DNA of 64,000 nucleotides from the NCBI GenBank assembly GCA_000226015.1, contig JH153002.1, positions 19,339-83,338 of the forward strand. Direction: 5' to 3'. Shown here piece by piece: positions 53,501-63,590 of the stretch; within the stretch, counting starts at the first letter, position 1, and the number at the start of each line of letters is the position of its first letter. The DNA is from Mnemiopsis leidyi. Lineage: Eukaryota; Ctenophora; Tentaculata; Lobata; Bolinopsidae. The notes under the pieces are model-generated. The model worked only from the letters and a program-made list of their open reading frames with translations. It was not told where the DNA came from and did no database searches. A program made the position numbers and the translations under genes.

Positions 53501-55203
53501 AACTGAACGATAAGTTGGACACCACAAAAACAAACGACAAGTTGGACACCATAGAACTGAGCAACTTCACCAGGAATTGCTCTCCTCCCTCCACCCCCGA
53601 ACTTCTCTTCAGAACTGAGTACAACAACTCCCGACAATCAAGTGTATTCCACACAGACCACCACACCAGTGTAACTCCCGGGGGTCTGGTGTGTGGTAAT
53701 GAGAGCATGATGGTAGAGGATGTGTACGAGGACCTGGACGTAGTGCGGACTAATACTGACGTATCTATCGAGCTGGCTAGCGGGTCATGTGATCAGCTGG
53801 TATCACGTGACGGAGCACGTGTTTCCCCCCTCATTTCAGCCGAAACACCCAGTGCGCCACGTCCACGTGTGCCCAACAACAACAAACATGCCCCTACCCC
53901 TCACCATGGCAACTACCCCCTTCACCCGGACTACATGGCTCCCCAATCTCAACAACTCCCCTCCTCTATCTCCGAGTTTGGGTGGTATCTGGTCCTGGTG
54001 ACGTTTGTTGCAGCAGGGGTTGTGGGCTACCTCATATTCAAACTGCGTGGGGACACCGTCAGCGTTGTTTTGATTGTCGTCGTGGTCCTGACTTTCCTTC
54101 TTTTGATCTTCGTCTACTTCCTTGTGTACTGTGTTGTTCCGTGGAGAAGACACAAACAGTTTGCTACTTACTCTTGAAGTGTTTTCTACTACGTCACCAT
54201 GGTAACGTCACACTGTTACCATGGTGATGTTTCACCATATTTTGTTCCACGAAGAAGATATGTTGGGTTTCTCTTGACTTCTTGGCTCTGAAGGTCTACT
54301 AAGTTATGAAGGTCTGCTATGATTTGAAGGTCAGCTAACTTCTGAATGTCTACTGAAATCTGAATGTCTACTAAACTCTGAAGGTCTGCTGAAGTTCCAA
54401 TAATAGAACAATTGCTACTCCAAGCCACGTGGATAAAAAGTAATACCACAACAATCTATCATGTATGAAATGACATGGCACACCTCTTCAACTTTTGTCA
54501 CATTCTTTTTAGTTCTGGTCTGTTTCGTTTGGTTATATTTTCGGTGGTTGGAGTTGAAGATGTTTGAATAGCTCAACACTTTGACCATGTATGGCAATAT
54601 TGAGAAGGACTGTAATTCATGCTGTTGTATCGTGCAAACTGCAATATTTTGTAAAAGATCAGTTTTTAGGGCAATTTGTAGTCCGAGAAATGAATTCTTA
54701 TCATATCATACAATTCTTTTTATCGTGTTTAATGATTTTAAAGATTTCAAACCTGAAAGTTGGGAAGAACTGCACAGAATTGGTTATCTGCAGCAATATA
54801 TGATATATGCTTATAAATAACAACTAGGAATAAATTAACAGTGTATGTGGCGAACAAAAATCATACATCAAATTTTATTGATCAAATAATAATGTCAAAA
54901 TCTATACGGTTAATGGGCTAAATTATTAAATTCCATTGTGCTATTCATCAACAATTTTTGGTTCTCACTAAAATTTAAAGAAACCAAATAAGTGCGAGTA
55001 TATCAGAAATTGCATAACTCATCGAATGTATATCTTATATGAGTACATGAGTATATGGCATACCCAATAACATTCCTTTATTCCACTATGTTACTTTTTA
55101 AACTTCAGGTATCGGCGAAGAAAAGTTCTGGAAGAAAGTTAAAGCCGAAATGGACAAAGCTACCTCTCTGTACTGGAGAATGCAAAACGCCACGAAACAG
55201 TAA
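47535..55203 (+). CDS. Aldo/keto reductase, L-galactose dehydrogenase type (6 sure exons, a probable seventh)
   Basis: NAD(P)H-dependent aldo/keto reductase. Exons 47535-47661, 47908-48046, 48495-48688, 48892-49077, 49250-49326 and 49463-49571 have consistent phases (1,2,1,1,0,1). Landmarks: KLGNTKLSISQIGVGGAAF at the start, GVNYIDTSPWY with the catalytic Asp/Tyr, KYIISSKCGRY with the catalytic Lys, LDICFCHDIEF where the His lies, GKIKHIGISG, and IPITLVGCENVQEL near the cofactor site. This pattern matches L-galactose dehydrogenase-like AKRs (ascorbate-pathway enzymes in plants; role in animals unclear). An exon at 55109-55203 (GIGEEKFWKKVKAEMDKA to a TAA) fits in phase and would give 308 residues, but the 5.5-kb intron and short C-terminus leave room for a missed exon. 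Exons 1-6 are certain. Confidence 0.85.
49572..50238. other. AKR last-intron sequence, no exon seen
   Basis: AT-rich and without an AKR-like continuation or other recognisable gene. Confidence 0.4.
50239..50360. mobile_element. 122-bp MITE with ACCTTAC inverted ends
   Basis: Left ACCTTACTTGGAATTATTTTGG pairs with right ATAATAATTCCGAGTAAGGT in inverted orientation. The inside contains a GGTCCGGAAAAATATGGCAA block followed by CCCGTCACTTT, as in the elements at 37557 and 38814, so it is a short member of that family. No clear target duplication. Confidence 0.7.
50361..51538. other. Intronic or intergenic DNA, nothing recognised
   Basis: AT-rich. An open frame at 50652-50945 has no motifs or composition suggestive of a real gene. 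Confidence 0.4.
51539..51672. repeat. TTTGGG-rich hexamer repeat
   Basis: About 20 copies of GGGTTT/GGGTTC, starting with TTAAGGGTTAGGG at 51546. Related to but not the same as the animal telomere repeat TTAGGG. It follows a CCC-containing region with CCTGC(C/T)CCA(C/G)AACA motifs repeated on both sides (near 51457, 51507 and, inverted, near 51700-51725). Confidence 0.85.
51673..53390. other. Upstream region of the two-TM protein gene
   Basis: No exon recognised. 52700-52900 is somewhat GC-richer and contains TCACGTGG (an E-box) near 52801. 53392-53398 TATAAAG lies 57 bp before the ATG at 53449 and could be the TATA box. Confidence 0.4.
53449..54177 (+). CDS. Two-transmembrane protein with a disordered, repeat-bearing N-terminus, single exon
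   Basis: 242 residues. The first 40 contain three imperfect copies of a D-K-L-D-T-(T/I) repeat (NKLDTTELN, DKLDTTKTN, DKLDTIELS). Residues 40-175 are polar and proline/histidine-rich, probably disordered, with no signal peptide. Two hydrophobic segments follow close together (FGWYLVLVTFVAAGVVGYLI, and VSVVLIVVVVLTFLLLIFVY with an aromatic extension), then a short basic C-tail WRRHKQFATYS. A hairpin membrane protein with both ends cytoplasmic is the likely topology. No family recognised. It may lie inside the last AKR intron on the same strand. Codon use and GC content are higher than in the flanks. Confidence 0.72.
   Translation: MNGASDVIDHSNKLDTTELNDKLDTTKTNDKLDTIELSNFTRNCSPPSTPELLFRTEYNNSRQSSVFHTDHHTSVTPGGLVCGNESMMVEDVYEDLDVVRTNTDVSIELASGSCDQLVSRDGARVSPLISAETPSAPRPRVPNNNKHAPTPHHGNYPLHPDYMAPQSQQLPSSISEFGWYLVLVTFVAAGVVGYLIFKLRGDTVSVVLIVVVVLTFLLLIFVYFLVYCVVPWRRHKQFATYS
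54280..54400. repeat. ~21-bp tandem repeat
   Basis: Five to six diverged copies of a (T/A)CTGAAGGTCTGCT(A/G) unit just downstream of the two-TM gene, probably in its 3' UTR. Confidence 0.65.
54401..55108. other. No gene recognised
   Basis: AT-rich DNA between the two-TM gene and the exon at 55109. Overlapping short open frames near 54581-54820 have no supporting motifs. Confidence 0.4.
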
Positions 55204-56349
55204 CTTCTTTGTTACGTCACCAAATAACCATGGTGACATCACAGGCCATTACCGTGGCTACACCACGTGTCACTATGGTGGCGTCAGTGCTCTTTAATGA
55301 GCAGCAAGAATCCTGAATGATGTACCTTTAAAATCAGAGACGAACGTGTGGAAATTTTAATTGTAAATCCTGTAATTAATTGCCCCCTTGGACTACCTTG
55401 CATGTCTGTCAATAATTATATGATATAAACTTGCTTGTAAATCGCTGTAATGGGATGTTATATCTTATTGTTACTGCTGCTTTTAAGCACCCATCTTGAC
55501 GTATCGTCATGCTTTAAGCTGATGCTGCACAAAAATTTATTTAAATCCTTTAAAGCTTTTGAGGTATCCGATAACCGTTTATGTTTCTTCAATTACAAGG
55601 TTCTTACTTGATTATGTCTTTTTGTACTTGAATAGAAAATCAATCGAGATGAAATGAAATTAATGTTCTATTTCTACAATCGATTCTAACTTAAAATATG
55701 ACAAAATTGAAACTAATTGATGAATTGATAATCCTTTAATTCGCTAATTTGTGTGTGATCATTTAATATCGGTTTTTGAGATTTGTAATTCTTTTATTAC
55801 CTAAAACTTTTATGTTCTTTTCATAAAACAAAAAATGAAGTATATGACGTCTATTTTGTTCAATGGATAATAGATATAAAGTAATTTTGAACATAGAATT
55901 TATGAAAATTTGTAAAAATAATTAACAAAAAGTTTGATTAACAATTTCCCGTTGATACAGAAGTTTTGTTTTTCTTATTATAGGACCACTTCATTACAAG
56001 GGTAAATATTACAACGGTAGGTCACATAAAAGAAAGTAAGATGAGGTATCCTATAAGATCTTTGTATCCAGGTGTTAATTACACTCTGAATTAAACCAAA
56101 CTCTGCTGAATTCGCAGTTCGGTTCATCTCTACCTTACACAATCCACTAAACCCTCTCGATATCCAATAACTAATAGAATGTTCCTTAGTTGGCGTAACA
56201 GTTAAATACATTCTACTCTATAATTAAAATGCCTCCATTATCTGTTTTATTCGTAGTTTTAGCTACTAGGATGGTTTAAGGTAACTGTTAGTATTCAATG
56301 AGACGATGCTCCGTAAACAAAATTGTTGAATTAACGAGCTGAGTTCAAG
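55204..56349. other. Intergenic, upstream of the NDUFAF1-like gene
   Basis: AT-rich, probably includes the 3' UTR of the upstream gene. No further feature supported. Confidence 0.4.
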
Positions 56350-59300
56350 ATGGTGCTGCAGAATTACAACTTCAAGCAGTTGTTACGACTCAACAACGTT
56401 AAAGCAGGTTTGAACGATTATTATTACACCACTCATGATCAATAGTAATTATCTAAAATGAGCTGTTTCTACAATCTAAAATAAATATGTTAAAACTACT
56501 ATAAATTCTAGCAAATCTAATAAGTGTTAAGTTTACATAAACGATTACATGTCCTTGATCATTTTCTAAACCTTATATTCAATGATGGAATTAATTAATA
56601 CATTGTAACTTGATGAAGGAAATTCCAACAACCTGACGAAGTAAAACTACAGCGTTTGGTCGGTGGACCTGGAGTGAGAAGTACGACATGAGAGTGATAG
56701 AACACAAGTATAAGGAGAAGGACGCAGCCACTCTCTGGAAGTTCAGAGGAGAAGGTAGGTGTTGTCCTTGTTTTGTGGAAGTGTAGGTAGAAAAAAGTAA
56801 GTAGGTACACTAGGTAGGTAGGTAGTGAGTAGTGTTTACTGCTCATTGCTTATTGAACTATTCATAACTTAATTCTTGTATTTGTTTAAGTGCCGTAAAG
56901 TTATAGCGATGCCATACAAAATAATTTTATGCCTAATTTGTTAGGTACCAGAGTTTGTATATGCAATATGTTTAAAGTAATATAGGTATGCTATATGTAA
57001 ACGAATTGTCACCTTGAGGTGAATTGGTCAGGCTTCCAAAAATTTTTTTGCCTCCACTGTATCATTAATCGTTATTGGTCATCGGATATTTAGAAACATT
57101 AAATGAACTACTTACAAGAATGAACTAGTCCCCAATAACCTCTATCTTTGCAACCACCATCAGAGGACGTAGACAGGTTCTACACGCTAGATGATAACAT
57201 GACTGGAGGGAGATCTCTAATAGAACTTTCCACGTCCAGGGGTGGCAGACTTCATATGAAGGTTGGTACATTTTGCTTGGTAAATATATTAGGTACGTTT
57301 TGTCAATTGTGTAAAATGGTGTAAATTCGTAAATTGTGTATAATTAGATAATGGTGTAAAATTTTAGATGGTGTAGAATTTAATTTACATTTTAAGTAGA
57401 AGCTGGAAAAAGAATAAATTTGCTGATATATTTCTGATAATTCTCACGGTTGTTGTCTTAAAAGATCCGGGCTTAATACACGCGAAGTATTATCATATTG
57501 ATAAGAATCATGGCATAACATGTTGCTTGAAGATTTGTTTTTCTTCATAATATGCTGATATTGATGTGTGATTGTTCTTGTCAATCCTTACACACATTAT
57601 TTAGCTGTGCCGGTAGGATCTTCTAGGTGCTCATCAACAAAAGTTTCACTATCTTGAATTCAATGTTATGTTATGTAAATGTTCTTTGAAATACGTTAAA
57701 TAATGTGAATGCGCTTAGTCAATAAAGACACCGTGGTTGTTTTAAAAGGAAACTAAAAGTATTCAGGAACATGAATGGTCGGTGGGGATTGGGACCCACT
57801 TAAATCACTTTAACACAATGCCCCTCAGTAACCCATCCTGCCACTCAAATTATTCGTATATAAGAAGTGTTGATAAACTATGTTAAAATATGTATAATGT
57901 AATATGTTATGTTCTATGTTATGTTTAGTTATGTTTAATGTTATGTTTTATTTTATGTAATTATGCTGTTTAACATTGAATGTTCCAGGGAAAGATTGAC
58001 CCTACACCTTCCTACTACAACGAGAACGCCAGACCCTGGGACGGAACTGGATACGCCGGAATCAGATCTTATCCTTATTATGTTCGTAATTTGTTATCCT
58101 TATCTAGTTAAGATCAATTAGCTGGACTATCTCTACTATTTTCGCGTCAAGCCTATTTTTGCTCAATGACCAGACTCTTTTTACTGCAACTCAATACAAA
58201 TCATGTTGCTTTCAGACAATAAATCTCTAAACTAGCAACATTGATTTACTAATTCACCATTTTAATTAATGCAACTTCCCACCCGTAACCATTAACTACC
58301 ATTACACTCCAAATCTTCACCTCTACAGAACACATGGGGAGATCTAGAGCTGAGCGAGCGAACACACGATCTCCACAGATGGCAGCAGTTCGAGTTCCGG
58401 GTCCGGGGTGACGGCAGATGTTACCGAATACAGGTGCACCATGCGATAATGGGAGCCCGCCCGGGTACTCTCGATATTTTGTCGGAATGTGTTCTACTTA
58501 TTGGCACGTTGTTGTGATATGTGCCGTGCCGATTACTAAATTATCGTCCGTGGTCTAGGAATTATTACCTAACTTCGTATTACGGGGGAGGACTATGGAT
58601 TAGATATGCTTGTACAGGACGTTTTATGACATATTGCGGAGAAAAGACAGATTATTTCAATCTATCAAATTGATTCAATTCTTTAAAGCAAATGATAAGG
58701 AATATGATATTCTATTCTCAGCACCTGGCCAGTTCAAGGACTTAGAACTATCGCAATAAAAGCTCACTAAGCTAACTAAGCTAACTAAATAATGCCTCTA
58801 GTTGTGGTTCAAGTCAAAATGGGGAGATGAGACGAGGGAAGCTACAAGGTTTTGGGTGGCACACCTGCAAACCAGGGGAGGTCCTTATTGGGAGAGGATC
58901 AAGGTGGGTAATGGTAAACGTTTAATGTTTTGTTGATGATACTATGATTTAATATGTGTATTATATGATAGTTTATATTTGTATTTTGTTCTTTATCAAT
59001 TGCTTGTTAAACTCGAAATTATCAGGAGTTTATTTGAATTAAAAATAATTTATATGCTAAGTGTCTGTAAGGCATTCAATTCTTCATGCATTTATAAGAA
59101 ACGTTATCAGCAGTTTAGTCAAATCAACAATATAGTCACTTCAAAATTGCCCCAAACTGTGGTATTAGGTATTTAATAGAAATATCAACTTGAGTCGTGT
59201 TCATGTAAGCTTCCAGAAACAGCCGCCTCATGCACCAAAACAGCGTGTCTCGGATTGTTAGAAAGTTCTGTCTCCTCACCATCTTCCTCCGATCTATAAA

Positions 59301-62300
59301 CCTCACTTCCCCTCCTTCCTCCGGACAAGGAAGCGTTTAGGGGATTGGGTATAATCTCACAACACTCCACAATCCCATCCTCCTCCCCCTCCTCCTCCCT
59401 CTCTCCCGCCTCCTCTTTCTCCCCTCCTCTTTCGTCCCTCACTTCAACTACCTCCCCAGCGCTAGCGACTGGGTTCACTACCGGACACACCGCCGAGGGA
59501 GACGTAGACTCACTGTTGCTCTCCTTGTTGGAACACTGACTCCTGACTCTCATCTCGATCATCTCCTTCTTTCTCTCCTCCTCCACCTCCTGGAGTACGG
59601 AACCTCCTCCTCTGAGATGTCGGACAAACACCACAACAAGGAAGATACAACACACTCCCACTATAGACAGTACGATGTACTGGGGAGTACTGCTTTTCCC
59701 ACCATCACGACACACGACTTTCCGGAAATCGTGCTTCCTGCAGGTGAGCGTGATGTTGTTCTCACGTGACTCTTTCCTTTTGAGGGTGTAGTCCTTTTTA
59801 CACTTGATAGTGAAGATGTCACCCTCCAAGAACACGGGAGCGTTGTATTGTTTAGGTAGGAGGTCACCGTTAGCCACCACGAATCTATCACACGCAAATG
59901 TATCCAGTGATATTTTGAAGAAAGACAAATTTCTGGGGTGTGTTTCATCCCACTGGTTATATCCGGTCGCTGTGATCCCGGTTCCAGGCAACCTCTCGGT
60001 CCTCAAATTCCAGACACAGTTTGCTGTTCGGATAAGTGTAAACTTCTGGTTTTCACTGTCAGTACAAGTACCGAGTGTCAGTGTCACCAGGAGGGTGTGA
60101 GATTCCTTCACCCAGACCAGACAGTCGTTAGAAGAGTCCACCCTCATCTGATGTGTTACGTTGTCGTACACCCAGGCGGTGGAACGTTTCGTCCGCCAAA
60201 ACATCCCTTCTTCTTTCTCGAAATTCATCTTTTTGCCGTGTGACTCAATGATAAATGTACTACCTTTAAGAATTGCTTTATAATCGTCTATACATTTCTG
60301 ATTAAGGAAATCGTTTTTAGTCGACACAAAATAAGAAGCGTTTTGTCTATCGAAGACTCGCCCCAAATGTCGCCTCCCTCTAAAAAGATTACAAATCTTG
60401 GAATGCAGAAAATATTCCAAAACTCTACACTCAGTAACATGTTCGCAGTACATTCCACAACGGGACCAGTTAGCTGCCCTAATAATGTTCAAGGGTTTCT
60501 CCTGCACCGCTCCCTTGATCGGGGACGTGTACGTCTCCATGTCCCGTGTTGCCTGGAAGTTAACATGTGCAGGGAGCCCCGGTGTCCCTTCTCCTTTGTA
60601 CTGAGAAATACCTGGGCGGTAGTCAGGTTCTGGAGTTTCTAGATGGGGTTCAGATTGAACTTCGGGGTGGTCTGCTTTATCAGTTTGATAGAGAAGGTGG
60701 TTATGTCTCATCAAGGGGTTAAACTCATCTCCTGTTGCCATGTCAACCATCGACATCGATATTAAAACACTGCAAAGTTCATGGACCCTTTTCAAGGTCA
60801 TTTCTGTCTTCTGAGGAGTGCTTTTTTTTAGATTTTTATCGACGCTTCTGATAATGATGATTTTACTTAAGCGGAGAGTACCCTTTTTTAAATGTACACG
60901 TTGCACTAAAGATTGAACTGCACTTAGCTACTCTTTTTGGAAAAATTAACTTCTAAACCCATTTAGAATCCAAAGCTCCTTAGAAATATCGTTTGCATTC
61001 CGCTACCAACATCTTACTGTACTCTCTAGTCATAACCTATAGACATTCGATTTTGTAATACATCATCTCTAATGTAAGATATCATTAGCTCTGCTCTTCG
61101 GTTAAATGATTCAATGGAAAGAGCGAAGCGGTGAAGTGAAAGTTTCTGTCCAAAACTCTGTCAGAAATTTCAGTTAACTTCGGAAAGATCAACTCAACAG
61201 CAAAGAAAAATTCGAGAACTTGCTCCAGGGGGTTCAATAACTGTCAATCCGCACCCGTAAAGAAAATAAATGGATCATATTCGATTCGTTCATCGCCCTT
61301 TGTTCTACCCCACAATAAGAGTCGCGAAGTTGAGACTTCAGCTTGACCAAAAATGGCTTGATTATGATCGATGGAAGATCGTTTCAGAAGAGGGAAAGAA
61401 ACCGGTAATTGATATATACGAAGTGCACTGAAACATTCATGATGGCCCCAGGAGGTGCATTGGAGTTCCTGGAATTGATGTTCGTTTTGTAAAAGCTTTT
61501 CAGTGTTTTGTGCAAAAAAAGCAGGACTTCAATAGAAAGTTTGATTAGGTTTAGGCTCGTGCTGTTGATGAAAGTCTACAATATGTAGATTAGAAGGTAG
61601 TAACATATTAGCTTGCCGAACGCAGGTGCCTAATACTGACATAAAAAAATTAAACCCTGAAGAGACTGCAAAACATGAGCATTTAACTTAAAGTCCATGT
61701 GTAAAGGTGTTACGTTTGCTGCATCCGTGCCTAATTGTTTCAAAACGTTTCAAGGTCCGAATGATATCTTCATAGATTGGCACAAAACACCCGACATGAG
61801 CTGTGCAATTTTGCGGTCTGGATTGCGTTCAGATCTTTGTCAAATTTCCTTACTGCAGTGTTAATTGCGGTGTTAATTGCGGTATGTTAATTGCGGTATG
61901 TTAATGTCAGTATGTTAATTGCGGTATGTCAATTGCGGTGGATATTATTTTAGTCGTAATGTGTGCTTTAAAAATGCTTTTAGTGAGATCCCTAGAAAGC
62001 CAAAGCATTACTAGGGTAAATTTGCGGTCTACAACAGTTATTGGACATCAAATATAAATTCATTAAGGTATTTAGTTCAACAATATATGTATCGTGCGGC
62101 TAATACACGTATTTTTCAGATTCCTTTCAATCGGTTCTATCCAATTAAGTACGAGCAGATTACAGCTATTCTACACAAACCGCCGACCATGAAACTTTAC
62201 TCCCTTGGAATATATCCTGACAATCAAATACCAGGTATTCACTACACTGTAAAAGACTGTATTCGTGGGGAGGTGTCGCAAATTTGCTTTGACATAGAAC

Positions 62301-62820
62301 AGCGATTGACCGATTTAAAGTCGCAAAGATATTGTATTTGAATTTAATTTGCCAGAAAAATATCGGTAAGAACGATTTTTAATTAAAGTAGGAATCCTAC
62401 CGCCATACAACTAATTTGCAGTGGTGTGACGAACTAAGCTGTCACATGTCAAAACTTTAAAACAAATTTGCTACACCTCCGCACGAACTTTGTCGCTGTA
62501 TCAGTCCTCAGTCGGCTGTCTAACACTCTTAAAGTTCACTCTAGATTCTTGAAACTGTAAAATTCCTGTTTAACTAAATAAACCGGGACTTAATCATGAA
62601 GATAATCCTGGTTTCATAATGCACTGTGTCAGGTGACTTCAGTCTGGAGATTGACTCCATCAGAGCACTCAACACTTTTGTCGACGAAGATAACCTCTAC
62701 TGCCCGGAAAACATCTGGAAGTTTATTGGAAACACGTCAGTTACACAGAATCAGGAAATCCTGGGAAAGTATAGAAAATCTCGTGTCTACAGCAAACACG
62801 ACCACATTTTACTCGAGTAG
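56350..62820 (+). CDS. NDUFAF1: NDUFAF1-like (CIA30 domain) mitochondrial complex I assembly factor, 8 exons
   Basis: Exons 56350-56407, 56653-56754, 57164-57261, 57989-58081, 58329-58433, 58802-58903, 62120-62234 and 62633-62820, all GT-AG and in phase, give 286 residues (human NDUFAF1 327). CIA30 motifs in order: FYTLDDNMTGGRS, GYAGIRS, FEFRVRGDGRCY, FWVAHLQTRGGPYWERI, IPFNRFYPI and GDFSLEIDSI. The first is the D-x-x-x-G-G-x-S loop and RGGPYW-x-x-x-IPF is near-diagnostic. The N-terminus (MVLQNYNFKQLLRLNNVKA) is short and basic, suiting a mitochondrial targeting peptide. The family helps build the membrane arm of complex I. Intron 6 (3.2 kb) contains the membrane-protein gene on the opposite strand. 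Confidence 0.92.
59185..60801 (-). CDS. Single-pass membrane protein with apple/PAN-, beta-trefoil- and sushi-like ectodomain, single exon
   Basis: From the ATG at 60801 about 538 residues; an in-frame ATG at 60906 would add 35 basic residues ahead of the signal-like MTLKRVHELCSVLISMSMV, so I prefer the inner start. Residue numbers below count from 60906. About 140-205 form an apple/PAN-like segment (NWSRCGMYCEHVTECRVLEY, KICNLFRG). About 225-310 resemble a ricin-type beta-trefoil (DCLVWV...LGTC...NQKFTL). About 338-400 have sushi-like cysteine spacing ending FTIKCKKDYTL and CRKHDF. A transmembrane segment lies at about 410-429 (YIVLSIVGVCCIFLVVVFV). The tail is about 140 residues, strongly acidic. 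This looks like a cell-surface receptor or adhesion protein binding glycans or proteins; the domain combination is not one I recognise. Nested in intron 6 of the NDUFAF1-like gene, opposite strand. Confidence 0.82.
   Translation of the reverse strand: MTLKRVHELCSVLISMSMVDMATGDEFNPLMRHNHLLYQTDKADHPEVQSEPHLETPEPDYRPGISQYKGEGTPGLPAHVNFQATRDMETYTSPIKGAVQEKPLNIIRAANWSRCGMYCEHVTECRVLEYFLHSKICNLFRGRRHLGRVFDRQNASYFVSTKNDFLNQKCIDDYKAILKGSTFIIESHGKKMNFEKEEGMFWRTKRSTAWVYDNVTHQMRVDSSNDCLVWVKESHTLLVTLTLGTCTDSENQKFTLIRTANCVWNLRTERLPGTGITATGYNQWDETHPRNLSFFKISLDTFACDRFVVANGDLLPKQYNAPVFLEGDIFTIKCKKDYTLKRKESRENNITLTCRKHDFRKVVCRDGGKSSTPQYIVLSIVGVCCIFLVVVFVRHLRGGGSVLQEVEEERKKEMIEMRVRSQCSNKESNSESTSPSAVCPVVNPVASAGEVVEVRDERGGEKEEAGEREEEGEEDGIVECCEIIPNPLNASLSGGRRGSEVYRSEEDGEETELSNNPRHAVLVHEAAVSGSLHEHDSS
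60907..62119. other. Rest of NDUFAF1-like intron 6
   Basis: Contains the presumed promoter of the nested membrane protein (right of 60906) and a short tandem repeat (TTAATTGCGGTATG, about 61850-61940). No other gene recognised. Confidence 0.45.
61850..61940. repeat. Short tandem repeat TTAATTGCGGTATG
   Basis: Four to five copies of a 14-17-bp unit (GTTAATTGCGGTAT with variants GTCAATTGCGGTG). Confidence 0.8.
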
Positions 62821-63590
62821 AACTTAGCTGGTCATGGAACTGGAGGTCAAATTTTTATATTAACACTTGAAACTATTTATCAGTCTGCAGTGAAAGATTG
62901 TTCCGATTTAGTTAATTCCATTACTTGTATAGAAATTTATTTAATGAAGCCTTGGTTGATCTGGTAGGTAGGAGCTCCAAAGTAAGATTTATATTTTATT
63001 TGGTTATTTGGCCCCGATGAGAAGGATATAATTAGGTAAGCACGATTTATTGAGCAGGTCAATTTGTTGTACCCGCAAATTTGTGTATTTTGTTACTTTA
63101 TTAATTTATACTTTAGTAACTTATTAACAACAACTTGTCTTTCTTCAACTTTTATGTGTTGATTCATCGCCAAACAGTTGCCAATGCAGCCCTAATAGTA
63201 TTGCTTAAAACTTTTCTTCAAAGTCATAAGTATAGTAAGGGTGGTAAGTTTAGTAGCAAGTGTAGTTAGTGTAGTATAATAAGAAAGGGTGAAGACGCAA
63301 TGTGTCATATTATAATTCTTCTGCTTTTATATTCGAAATTTTACGACAAAAATTTCGTTAATATCTGAATATCAAAAACCCGTGTCAGTGCACCATCATT
63401 AATAATTGCAATGTTCTACAAATAAAATGTAAATACATCCATGAGTCAAGGGATTCATTAAAAATACTAGATATTATACTTCACCACTAACGTCATTTCT
63501 AAGTTCACTGTAACATTGGATAAATTCCCAACAATTCCTACTTAACATTACCCTCGTATAAAAGTATAAAGTTCAGTAAATTAGTCCAGT
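62821..63590. other. Convergent intergenic spacer
   Basis: AT-rich DNA between the 3' ends of the NDUFAF1-like gene (plus) and the TSP1-CTCK gene (minus). It should hold both polyadenylation regions; no other feature seen. Confidence 0.45.

Noticed and set aside
62087-62119. Start codon at 62087 for a separate small gene
   Set aside because: The segment after 62120 is NDUFAF1-like exon 7 (IPFNRFYPI), preceded by a good acceptor; the upstream codons are intron.
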